A stretch of DNA of 5,473 bases. It comes from CAYYBZ01 sp964470285 [NCBI: uncultured Oligoflexia bacterium] (GTDB lineage Bacteria > Bdellovibrionota_G > CAYYBZ01). The translations under genes were made by a program, and so were the position numbers. Position 1 is the stretch's first letter; every line of letters starts with the position of its first letter. This document shows, in pieces, positions 1 through 5,440 of the stretch. Location of the stretch: NCBI GenBank assembly GCA_964470285.1, contig CAYYBZ010000162.1, positions 1-5,473 of the forward strand. The letters run 5' to 3'. The notes beneath the pieces were generated by a model, which worked only from the letters and a program-made list of their open reading frames with translations, was not told where the DNA came from and did not search any database.

Positions 1-750
1 GATTTAATTGCAAGTTATGTAATGATTGAAGCAGGTGAAAGGTTCAATCAAATCGGATTTACCACCCAGGCGGGAGTTTTCGACACAGGATTTTTCCCGT
101 TATTTGACGGCGAAAATGTCGTTACAATTTTCTTTATGGATTCTGAAAAACGTGTTCAGTACTTCAGAAGGACTCTAACTTCCGATCAAAGCGGTTTTTC
201 AAGGGATGTTGAGATTGAGTTGACATGGGCAATACCTGAAGGTTCAACCAATTACGATCTTGATCTTCACCTGGTTAAACCGGGAGGTGATTATTTCGGC
301 GGTCAGGATACTTTCGGAATTGAAGAGGACTGTTACTGGGCGACATGCAGACTGGAAGATTATCCCAACGGACCGGACTGGGGTACGGATGGTGGAGACA
401 GTATTACTACAAATAATCCCAGACTGGAACTGGATTGCGTTTCAAATTGCGTAAGGGTTGAAAATCTTTATCTTGAGGATGTTACTATATCCGGCAATTA
501 CAAGCTATATGTAGATGCATTTAACGGGAAGGGTAATCCCACAGTAAAAATCTATATCGGCGGTGTGCTGGATTCAACCTTTAAGCCCACAACAACCCAA
601 AACCCCTGTAGTTCTGATACCCTTGAAAGCGGAACTGATCAGGATACATGGTACGTTGGTAAATTTACAAAGGGCGCGCCTGATCTTCCGACTTTTGATG
701 ACGATACAACATCTGAAACTGCTCCCGACGATGCGTGCTTTAAACCGTAA
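1..750 (+). CDS. Secreted Cys-rich protein with DUF2135/YfaP-like 'DLDLHLV' domain (3' part, 5' end outside window)
   Basis: The frame is open from base 1. The first ATG (22) has no ribosome binding site and lies inside the frame, so this is the C-terminal part of a longer protein; 249 residues are visible. Counting from the first codon, a beta-rich module begins near residue 70 (ELTWAIP), with DYDLDLHLV-type residues NYDLDLHLVKPGG near 84-96, DCYWATC near 110-116, NPRLELD near 139-145 and ISGNYKLYVDAF near 163-174. This order (aspartate-rich DLDLHL strand, NP-x-LELD, then GNYKLYV strand) resembles the DUF2135/YfaP-like extracellular domains common in large myxobacterial and deltaproteobacterial surface proteins. 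Six cysteines (about 111, 116, 146, 150, 203, 246) suggest disulfides and hence export. The tail is acidic and Thr-rich. The role is unknown; surface display or adhesion is only an inference. It ends in TAA just before a strong terminator. Confidence 0.75.
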   Translation, partial: DLIASYVMIEAGERFNQIGFTTQAGVFDTGFFPLFDGENVVTIFFMDSEKRVQYFRRTLTSDQSGFSRDVEIELTWAIPEGSTNYDLDLHLVKPGGDYFGGQDTFGIEEDCYWATCRLEDYPNGPDWGTDGGDSITTNNPRLELDCVSNCVRVENLYLEDVTISGNYKLYVDAFNGKGNPTVKIYIGGVLDSTFKPTTTQNPCSSDTLESGTDQDTWYVGKFTKGAPDLPTFDDDTTSETAPDDACFKP

Positions 751-768
751 GAGGAATCAGTGAAAAAT

Positions 769-804
769 AAAAGCCCTGAAGAATTAAAAATCTTCAGGGC
801 TTTT
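769..804. terminator. Bidirectional intrinsic terminator between convergent genes
   Basis: AAAAGCCCTGAAGA (769-782) and TCTTCAGGGCTTTT (791-804) form a perfect 14-bp stem with an 8-nt AT loop. A T-run follows on the plus strand and an A-run precedes it, giving a U-tract in both directions. It lies 18 bases after the stop of the plus-strand secreted protein and 20 bases beyond the stop of minus-strand rocD, so it can end both transcripts. Confidence 0.93.
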
Positions 805-824
805 TAGTTGTAAATGTCTTTTAA

Positions 825-2024
825 TTATTCAGAAAGAACCCTCTTTACTTTTTCAAAGGCCCAGTCAAGTTCCTCTTTCTTTATAATAAGGGGAGGTGCA
901 AATCTGATGACGTTTTCATGGGTTTCCTTACACAGCATTCCTTCTTCCTTAAGCCTTTCGCAGAATTTTCTTGCTCCGCCTGCTTCTTTTTTAAGTACAA
1001 CGCCTATAAAGAGGCCGGCTCCTCTTATTTCTTCAATCCATTTGCTTTTTATAGTTTTTAGCTTTTCCATGAAATAATTTCCGAGCTCGGCTGATTTTTC
1101 ACAGAGTTTTTCTTCGACTATAACTTTCAGGGCTTCTCTTGCAACTGCGCATGCAAGGGGAGAGCCTCCGAATGTGGAGCCGTGATCTCCCGGATTAAAA
1201 ACTCCCAGGATTTCTTTTGAAGAGACTACCGCGGAAACCGGAAGCATTCCGCCCGAAAGAGCTTTACCAATTATGTACATGTCAGGTTTTACCCCTTCAT
1301 GTTCAATGCAGAAAAGTTTGCCTGTTCTGCCAAGTCCTGTTTGAATTTCATCTGAAATGAAAAGAACATTATTGTCGTTACATATTTTACGCATTTCTTT
1401 CAGGTACCCTTTAGGGGGTACTACCACTCCGGCTTCACCCTGAATGGGTTCGACAGATGTAGCAACGGTATTTTTATTTACGGCTTTTTTGAATGCTTCT
1501 ATGTCGCCGTAAGGAATTATCTTAAAACCGGGAGCGAACGGTCCGAATCCGTCTTTATACTGATCTTCGGAAGAAAAACCGACTATGGTAGTTGTTCTTC
1601 CGTGAAAATTCCCTTCAAAAACTATGATTTCGGCTTTATCCTTTTCAACACCCTTAATTTTGTAGCCCCATTTTCTTGCGGCCTTAATTGCCGTTTCAAC
1701 AGCTTCGGCTCCTGAATTCATGGGAAGTGCCATTTCCATTTTGCAAAGCTCGCATAGTTCTTTTAAAAAGAGGGGAAGTTCTGCATTATGAAATGCCCTT
1801 GATGTAAGAGTAACTTTATCGGCCTGATCTTTTAAGGCTTTAATAATTCTTGGATGTCGGTGTCCCTGATTGAGAGCAGAGTATGCGCTTAGCATATCCA
1901 TGTATTTTTTGCCTTCAGGGTCATAAACCCATATTCCTTCAGCATTTGCTATGACTATAGGAAGGGGATGATAATTGTGGGCACCGTATTCATCGTTCAT
2001 TGCAATTAATTCTTTAGAATTCAT
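825..2024 (-). CDS. rocD: Ornithine aminotransferase (ornithine--oxo-acid transaminase)
   Basis: A PLP-dependent class-III aminotransferase of 399 residues, full length for the family. It transfers the delta-amino group of L-ornithine to 2-oxoglutarate, giving glutamate semialdehyde (cyclising to pyrroline-5-carboxylate) and glutamate, in the cytoplasm; it links arginine and ornithine catabolism to proline and glutamate. The RocD-specific N-terminal signature [10 protein letters not shown] (13-22) and [10 protein letters not shown] (46-55) are present. Visible active-site residues are Y18, Y48, R143 in the HGRT motif, E197 in EPIQGEAG, D225 in SDEIQTG (pyridine nitrogen) and the Schiff-base lysine K254 in GKALSGG. 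They match human OAT Y55, Y85, R180, E235, D263 and K292 at a constant offset of 37-38, which distinguishes it from acetylornithine or GABA aminotransferases. GGAGG (2032-2036) sits 7 nt before the ATG. It is the last gene of the leftward cluster, 95 nt after the CoA-binding gene, and ends at the shared terminator. Confidence 0.96.
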   Translation of the reverse strand: MNSKELIAMNDEYGAHNYHPLPIVIANAEGIWVYDPEGKKYMDMLSAYSALNQGHRHPRIIKALKDQADKVTLTSRAFHNAELPLFLKELCELCKMEMALPMNSGAEAVETAIKAARKWGYKIKGVEKDKAEIIVFEGNFHGRTTTIVGFSSEDQYKDGFGPFAPGFKIIPYGDIEAFKKAVNKNTVATSVEPIQGEAGVVVPPKGYLKEMRKICNDNNVLFISDEIQTGLGRTGKLFCIEHEGVKPDMYIIGKALSGGMLPVSAVVSSKEILGVFNPGDHGSTFGGSPLACAVAREALKVIVEEKLCEKSAELGNYFMEKLKTIKSKWIEEIRGAGLFIGVVLKKEAGGARKFCERLKEEGMLCKETHENVIRFAPPLIIKKEELDWAFEKVKRVLSE

Positions 2025-2061
2025 AAGTTAGCCTCCGTAAAAATGGAATTTCCAGTCGAAA

Positions 2062-2090
2062 ACATTACTAGAGGCAGGGTTAAAAATCAA
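2062..2090 (-). promoter_or_regulatory. Weak candidate promoter for rocD
   Basis: On the minus strand TTGATT (2090-2085) and TAATGT (2067-2062) are separated by 17 bp in the 95-bp gap before rocD. The -35 matches 4/6 and the -10 only 3/6 of the sigma-70 consensus, so rocD may simply be co-transcribed with the genes upstream. No terminator is visible in this gap. Confidence 0.25.
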
Positions 2091-2119
2091 GGGAAAGAAT
2101 CTTCATCTGAGCTTTTTGA

Positions 2120-2554
2120 TTATCTGCTTATCTTTGCATGCTCTTTAAGTATGCACTTATTCATGACCACTTTAAGGCCTGCTTTTTTGGCAATATCTCC
2201 GGCTTCATTGCTTATAACCAGCTCCTGCATCCAAAGAACTTTAGCCCCGATTTGTGCTGCGGCTTTTGCAATTTCCGGAACGAATTCGGGTTTCCTGAAA
2301 ACATCGACAATGTCGACTTTCTCCGGGATTGATTTGAGATCGGAATAGCATTTTTCGCCGAGTATTTCTTTTGCAACCGGATTAACCGGGATAATCTTAT
2401 ATCCCTTATCCTTAAGATATTTTGAAACACCGTAACTTGGTCTGTCTTCCTTGGGCGAGGCACCTACTACTGCTATGATTTTATTGTTGTTTAATATTTC
2501 CTTAATCTCTTCTGAAGTATTTGAATATTTGGGAAGCTCGCACTCGTTACTCAT
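2120..2554 (-). CDS. CoA-binding domain protein (YccU-like, CoA_binding_2 family)
   Basis: A 144-residue single-domain Rossmann-fold protein of the CoA_binding_2 (YccU) family, normally 130-150 residues. Family landmarks are the nucleotide-binding strand and loop IIAVVGAS (26-33), RPSYGV (38-43), the VNP motif (57-59), VDVFRKPE (83-90), LWMQ (107-110) and the terminal MNKC with C134. Members resemble the CoA-binding domain of succinyl-CoA synthetase and bind CoA, but their cellular role is not settled. The frame stays open upstream to an ATG at 2686, but I chose the ATG at 2554: it has AAGGAG (2561-2566) 6 nt upstream, the encoded protein then has normal length, and the 44 extra residues have no family resemblance. 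Those bases instead encode the small selenoprotein candidate in another frame. Its start overlaps the stop of that gene by 8 nt (ATGAGTAA), suggesting translational coupling. Stop is TAA. Confidence 0.88.
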   Translation of the reverse strand: MSNECELPKYSNTSEEIKEILNNNKIIAVVGASPKEDRPSYGVSKYLKDKGYKIIPVNPVAKEILGEKCYSDLKSIPEKVDIVDVFRKPEFVPEIAKAAAQIGAKVLWMQELVISNEAGDIAKKAGLKVVMNKCILKEHAKISR

Positions 2555-2717
2555 TCTTTGCTCCTTTTGTCTTATCTGTCTTAGGTTTTTTAATCTGTCG
2601 ATCCTCGACAGAGCAGTTTTTGGATAGTCAGGTAGACACTCCAAGCTTCGGTAGAATGTAAAGCTGCAGTGCAAGCCAGACAACAATCGCTATCAGTATT
2701 ATATATATGTCTTTCAT
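2547..2717 (-). CDS. Candidate small membrane selenoprotein (56 aa, in-frame UGA = Sec30)
   Basis: The ATG at 2717 starts a frame encoding a short N-terminus, a hydrophobic membrane helix (IYIILIAIVVWLALQLYIL, residues 4-22), then PKLGVST and a UGA at codon 30 (2630-2628). The frame continues for 26 codons, LSKNC followed by a charged, Lys-rich tail, to TAA at 2549-2547. If UGA is read as selenocysteine the product is 56 residues with a U-x4-C pair (U30, C35) just outside the membrane helix, a plausible redox motif; Cys-containing relatives would carry C-x4-C. The Lys-rich tail suggests that the C-terminus, with Sec, faces the cytoplasm. Support comes from the SECIS-like hairpin downstream of the UGA and from the stop codon overlapping the next gene's ATG by 8 nt. 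The Shine-Dalgarno is weak (GGAA, 2731-2728, 10-nt spacing). There is no promoter space between it and the terminator upstream. The alternative is a 29-residue membrane peptide ending at UGA. I do not recognise a named family. Confidence 0.68.
2594..2612 (-). promoter_or_regulatory. SECIS-like hairpin downstream of the in-frame UGA
   Basis: In the minus-strand RNA, UCUGUCGA and UCGACAGA form a perfect 8-bp stem closed by the loop GGA. The stem starts 15 nt and the loop 23 nt after the UGA at 2628. Bacterial SECIS elements, bound by SelB, lie within the coding region just after the UGA and have a short apical loop with G in the first two positions; the usual UGA-to-loop distance as I recall it is about 16-37 nt. 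All three properties are met. No U-run follows on the minus strand, so it is not a terminator for this operon. Confidence 0.68.
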
Positions 2718-2735
2718 AGAATTTTAGTTCCGTTT

Positions 2736-2771
2736 AAAAAAAAGCTGCTCATTTATGAGCAGCTTTTTTAG
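2736..2771 (-). terminator. Strong intrinsic terminator upstream of the selenoprotein candidate (possible attenuator)
   Basis: AAAAAAGCTGCTCA (2738-2751) pairs with TGAGCAGCTTTTTT (2756-2769), a 14-bp stem with a 4-nt loop. The minus-strand RNA ends in eight U's (2743-2736). It is symmetrical and could also act on the plus strand, but no plus-strand gene enters it. It lies only 18 nt upstream of the selenoprotein ATG and just after the short peptide ORF. It therefore either ends a tiny peptide or small-RNA transcript or attenuates the operon behind it. Confidence 0.88.
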
Positions 2772-2774
2772 ATA

Positions 2775-2815
2775 AGCCGTGATGGCAAACAGTCAGTTTT
2801 AAGACCATCACGGCT
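2775..2815 (-). ncRNA. Long stem-loop in the leader RNA, between peptide ORF and terminator
   Basis: AGCCGTGATGG (2775-2785) and CCATCACGGCT (2805-2815) form a perfect 11-bp, GC-rich stem around a 19-nt loop, which itself can form a 4-bp inner stem (AAAC/GTTT). The UAG stop of the 18-residue peptide (2816-2814) runs into the first strand of the stem, so a terminating ribosome would cover it. No U-tract follows. I recognise no riboswitch class. A structured leader element acting with the adjacent terminator is inferred. Confidence 0.55.
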
Positions 2816-2870
2816 AAATACTACAACCCTCCGAACAATGGGCTATCGGTCTAAGCATGTATCTTTTCAT
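2814..2870 (-). CDS. Short peptide ORF, 18 aa with C-x3-C (leader peptide or tiny gene)
   Basis: An ATG at 2870, with AAAGGGGTG placed 6-8 nt upstream, opens a frame encoding MKRYMLRPIAHCSEGCSI and ending in UAG. The Shine-Dalgarno is one of the best in the window, which argues that the ORF is translated. The peptide is basic at the N-terminus and has two cysteines (12 and 16) near the C-terminus. It has no run of a single amino acid typical of classical biosynthetic attenuators. It is followed directly by a stem-loop and a terminator, and then the selenoprotein operon. It could be a leader peptide, a metal- or redox-sensing Cys peptide, or a stand-alone microprotein. I do not recognise the family. 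Confidence 0.5.
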   Translation of the reverse strand: MKRYMLRPIAHCSEGCSI

Positions 2871-2901
2871 CTTCATCACCCCTTTAACTTTATTAATTAA
2901 C

Positions 2902-2907
2902 AGTATA
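2902..2907 (-). promoter_or_regulatory. Candidate -10 element for the peptide/selenoprotein transcript
   Basis: The minus strand reads TATACT (5/6 match to the sigma-70 -10). It would start transcription near 2895, about 25 nt before the peptide ATG. I see no good -35 at 16-18 bp, so an activator or another sigma factor may be needed. Confidence 0.35.
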
Positions 2908-3036
2908 ACCTGAATACATACGTAGTTTCGCATAACTTAATTTCGCAATCAAGCCAATTTGAAAAGTAATTTGTAAGTTAATTAAATTTTAATAAACTTT
3001 TCATAAACTTAGAGCTGCGGCACGGGGGCTTATTTA

Positions 3037-3065
3037 TTGCCAATTCGACATAAAGAGGGTATAAA
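3037..3065 (+). promoter_or_regulatory. Sigma-70-type promoter for the lipoprotein gene
   Basis: TTGCCA (3037-3042) and TATAAA (3060-3065) each match 5/6 of the consensus and are spaced by exactly 17 bp. Transcription would begin near 3072, leaving a leader of about 28 nt before the ATG at 3100. Confidence 0.72.
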
Positions 3066-3099
3066 AAATATTAAAAGGCAATCAACTGAGGGGAGTTAA

Positions 3100-4263
3100 A
3101 TGAAAACCTACCTTACAATCCTTTTTATTCTATTCTTTTCTATTTCCTGCAATCAGGGATTTGAGGAAGGCTACAATCAGGAATTCGATGAAGCCTGGGA
3201 CGGCTTTGAATCGGTCAACTATCTCCAGGAAGGCGGAAGTATACTCGGTGACGGTGAATCCGTAGAGGGGCTTCTTAAATATCTTAAAGGAAACTCAAAA
3301 ATCATAAGACCCGAACTTTATGATTTGATTCCTGAGGATTCGAATCTGAGAATTCTTAACGAAGCCAGATATGATTTACGCAGACTAAAAAGAATCGAGA
3401 TAGAAATAAGATTCCCCGAAGAGACAAAGGTCGAGAAAATGACCATTATTGAAGAGTATGTATATTCGGGCTCCGGATCTAACGCAAACGGAGATTTAAA
3501 CGAAACAAAACCGTTGTCTGAAGAGGGACCTTATGCCGAAGTTGAGGTTTCTTACAGGCAGTACGTTGAATTTGAAAAATTTACGGTAAAGGTTGAAGGA
3601 AAGAGAACCTATAACCAGGATCCGGAAGTTGACGACTTCGTCTTTTACGACACTACGTACGGAACAAGAAAAATTATATCAAGAGTACTTACCCAGGGCA
3701 GTTTTACCAACGGTGTCGGAAATTTTACAAGAGTAGTCTATTTCGACGACGGTCAAATCGCAAGCGATGTCAGAAATTACACAAAAAACGAAGAGGGTAA
3801 GATAACCGGCGATCTGTCAGGAAACGCAGTCGACGGAATAGTCCTTAAGGGAAGCTTTCAAATTGAAACCGAAAACACTACCTGTGTTCTTGATGATACG
3901 GGCACATATGAATATACACTTTATTATCCTCCCACCCATTCGTCAGGGAAAAAGACAGAAACAACCAGCATAGTGCTGGACGTAAACGGAAAATACAACG
4001 GTACCTACACTTTAGAGAATCTGGACGGTTCTGTTTTGACAAAGGCACTTTCCAAAATTGCTTCAAGACCTTCAAACTGTGACGAGAGAGTTATAAGGAG
4101 AACAGCTACGGTAAACGGTTCAAACTACGAAGGCGGGGCAGTGGAGCTCAGCGAAACAACCGCAAGACTGTTCACACACGTTTACGGCGCCATTAATAAT
4201 CCCGACGGAATAATAGTCAATGTGGATTTTTACAGGATTTCCGGTGTTTCTGTTTTCAGATAA
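3100..4263 (+). CDS. Orphan lipoprotein, beta-rich, unknown function
   Basis: A 387-residue exported protein. Residues 1-16 are a signal peptide (one Lys, then a Leu/Ile/Phe-rich core) ending in S-I-S-C, so Cys17 is the likely lipidated residue. The lipobox is non-standard because Ser replaces Leu at -3. The residue after Cys17 is Asn rather than Asp, which by the E. coli rule would favour the outer membrane. The mature part starts with an acidic, Phe/Tyr-rich stretch and continues with alternating polar strands; GSFTNGVGNFTRVVYF, GTYEYTLYY and GKYNGTYTLENLDGS look like beta-hairpin units. Two further cysteines (in TTCVLDD and SNCDERV) could form a disulfide. The Shine-Dalgarno GAGGGGAG (3088-3095) precedes the ATG closely. 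I recognise no family. It stands alone behind its own promoter, and its last 8 bases overlap the convergent OsmC-family gene. Confidence 0.82.
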   Translation: MKTYLTILFILFFSISCNQGFEEGYNQEFDEAWDGFESVNYLQEGGSILGDGESVEGLLKYLKGNSKIIRPELYDLIPEDSNLRILNEARYDLRRLKRIEIEIRFPEETKVEKMTIIEEYVYSGSGSNANGDLNETKPLSEEGPYAEVEVSYRQYVEFEKFTVKVEGKRTYNQDPEVDDFVFYDTTYGTRKIISRVLTQGSFTNGVGNFTRVVYFDDGQIASDVRNYTKNEEGKITGDLSGNAVDGIVLKGSFQIETENTTCVLDDTGTYEYTLYYPPTHSSGKKTETTSIVLDVNGKYNGTYTLENLDGSVLTKALSKIASRPSNCDERVIRRTATVNGSNYEGGAVELSETTARLFTHVYGAINNPDGIIVNVDFYRISGVSVFR

Positions 4264-4639
4264 TGTCTACGTTAATCTGCGGATTACCGTGTAAAGTGTT
4301 ATGAACTGTGCAGTGTGAGGCTGACCTAAGAATTGCTTTTTTGTCTGAATCGGTAATATTATCAGGGAGATCAAGCTTAACGGAGATTTTACCGACTCTT
4401 CTGGGATTATCGGCCATTTCCTTATCTATCATAAGCCTGCAGGCGGATAAATCGATATTTCTTCTTACAAGAAGGTGGCTTATGAAAACCGCAATACAGC
4501 TTCCAAGGCTTGCCAATAAAAGATCTACGGGCTGCATCCCTTCAGCGGTGCCCCCTGTACTTTTAGGTTGATCAGATATAACTTTATAATTGCCTGAATT
4601 TATCTCGAATTTGGTGGGGCTTAAAAAATTTATTTCCAT
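4256..4639 (-). CDS. OsmC-family protein (peroxiredoxin-like, YhfA/OsmC type)
   Basis: A 127-residue OsmC/Ohr-superfamily protein, close to the usual length of about 130-140. The two conserved cysteines are present: C48 in LLASLGSCIAVF at the start of the central helix and C110 in SASHCTVHNTL. The Pro-Val-Asp-Leu-Leu-Leu-Ala-Ser segment (37-44) is a family hallmark. Such proteins are homodimers that reduce organic hydroperoxides through the cysteine pair, but many short members have unproven substrates; I would not call it Ohr. AAGGAG (4646-4651) lies 6 nt before the ATG. A promoter-like pair lies just upstream. The gene is transcribed away from the DUF502 gene and towards the lipoprotein gene, overlapping its end by 8 nt. 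The stop is TGA; nothing beyond it suggests readthrough, and the domain is complete. Confidence 0.9.
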   Translation of the reverse strand: MEINFLSPTKFEINSGNYKVISDQPKSTGGTAEGMQPVDLLLASLGSCIAVFISHLLVRRNIDLSACRLMIDKEMADNPRRVGKISVKLDLPDNITDSDKKAILRSASHCTVHNTLHGNPQINVDII

Positions 4640-4666
4640 TTCATTCTCCTTGAAATTTGGGCTTGA

Positions 4667-4694
4667 ATTCTAGCTAAAAAATTAATAATTGCAA
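4667..4694 (-). promoter_or_regulatory. Candidate promoter for the OsmC-family gene
   Basis: On the minus strand TTGCAA (4694-4689; 4/6) and TAGAAT (4672-4667; 5/6) are spaced by 16 bp. This places the transcript start about 20 nt before the ATG at 4639, within the AT-rich divergent region shared with the DUF502 gene. Confidence 0.5.
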
Positions 4695-4751
4695 TATCTT
4701 AAAATTTGTTTACCATAAAAATCCGTATTTCAAAGCTAAAGGAATTCTTTT

Positions 4752-5399
4752 ATGGATAAAGAAAAGAAATCTTTCCTTAAAAAACTGTGGCGACATTTTT
4801 TACGCAGAATTGTAGCAGGCATAATTATAATTGTACCTGTAGGATTGACAATTTTCGTTCTGAGATGGTTTTTCCTGCTTATAGACGGCATATTAAGCCC
4901 GATTATTTCCAGATATTTAAAAGAGCATTTAACATTCTTTCAAAATAACTTCAGAGGTGATGTTCCCGGTATCGGTTTTATATTAATGCTCGTACTTCTA
5001 TATGTACTGGGACTTTTATCTGCAAATCTTTTCGGAAAAAGAATTATTTTATTTTTTGATAAGCTTTTTATGAAGATGCCTATTGTCAGTTTTGTTTACA
5101 AGATTTTTAAACAGCTTGTGGATACGGTATCCGGTTCAAAGAGAGAAGCTTTTCAAAAAGTAGTACTTGTGAGCTTAATTGGTTCAGAAGTCAGAGTAAT
5201 TGGGTTTGTAACAGGGCATTCCGTAGACAAACACGGCAGTAAATTTATTCATGTTTTTGTGCCCACTTCACCTAACCCGACATCGGGATATTTGGAGCTT
5301 TTAAGGCCTGAACAGGTAATAGATACAAATCTATCCGTCGAGGAAGCAATAAAAATAATTCTTTCAGGCGGGGTGATTACCCCGGAGAGAATCGGATAA
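4752..5399 (+). CDS. DUF502 family inner-membrane protein
   Basis: A complete 215-residue member of the DUF502 family, typically 200-220 residues. The N-terminus is basic (residues 1-19, many Lys/Arg), followed by a membrane helix at about 20-44 (IVAGIIIIVPVGLTIFVL) and a second at about 74-95 (GIGFILMLVLLYVLGLLSA). Family-typical segments follow: KMPIVSFVYKIFKQLVDTV (108-126), the VPTSPNPTSGYLELL stretch (170-184) and the terminal VEEAIKIILSGGVI (196-209). With the positive-inside rule both termini should be cytoplasmic. The function is unknown, although family members are widespread in bacteria and plants (COV-like proteins). AAAGGA (4738-4743) precedes the ATG by 8 nt. I found no convincing sigma-70 pair just upstream. 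The next gene starts 41 nt after its stop on the same strand, so the two may form an operon. Confidence 0.9.
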   Translation: MDKEKKSFLKKLWRHFLRRIVAGIIIIVPVGLTIFVLRWFFLLIDGILSPIISRYLKEHLTFFQNNFRGDVPGIGFILMLVLLYVLGLLSANLFGKRIILFFDKLFMKMPIVSFVYKIFKQLVDTVSGSKREAFQKVVLVSLIGSEVRVIGFVTGHSVDKHGSKFIHVFVPTSPNPTSGYLELLRPEQVIDTNLSVEEAIKIILSGGVITPERIG

Positions 5400-5440
5400 A
5401 GAAAGGTTTCAGCGATTTCATATCTGAACGGGAGGTGCTC

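Larger units (their letters stand above)
2871..3099. other. Divergent AT-rich intergenic region
   Basis: These 229 bases separate the minus-strand peptide ORF from the plus-strand lipoprotein gene. They hold both outward promoters, a tandem ATAAACTT pair (2992-2999, 3003-3010; 11-bp period) and a distant inverted pair TTAATTAAC / GTTAATTAA (2893-2901, 2977-2985). I see no ORF with a ribosome binding site here. The repeats are short and AT-rich, so they may be chance. Confidence 0.6.

Noticed and set aside
814-1077. 87-codon plus-strand ORF inside rocD, and similar long frames opposite the other genes
   Set aside because: These are shadow frames lying entirely opposite strongly identified coding sequence, without ribosome sites.
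2085-2107. 8-codon ORF on the minus strand (MKILSLDF) between the CoA-binding gene and rocD
   Set aside because: It has no ribosome binding site and is too short to support.
2594-2620. Hairpin at 2594-2612 as a plus-strand terminator (T-run at 2617-2621)
   Set aside because: The T-run starts 4 nt after the stem and no plus-strand gene enters it; its position after an in-frame UGA on the other strand explains it better.
2555-2686. Upstream in-frame extension of the CoA-binding gene to an ATG at 2686 (44 extra residues)
   Set aside because: The extra residues are not family-like, the ATG at 2554 has an ideal AAGGAG, and the bases are better explained by the selenoprotein candidate in another frame.
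2547-2717. UGA read as Trp through an alternative genetic code
   Set aside because: TGG encodes the Trp residues in the other genes and the OsmC-family gene ends at TGA with a normal-length product, so a recoding limited to this site fits better.
2940-2960. Sigma-54-like TTGGC...TTGC on the minus strand
   Set aside because: The GG and GC doublets are 9 bp apart rather than the required 12, so the spacing is wrong.
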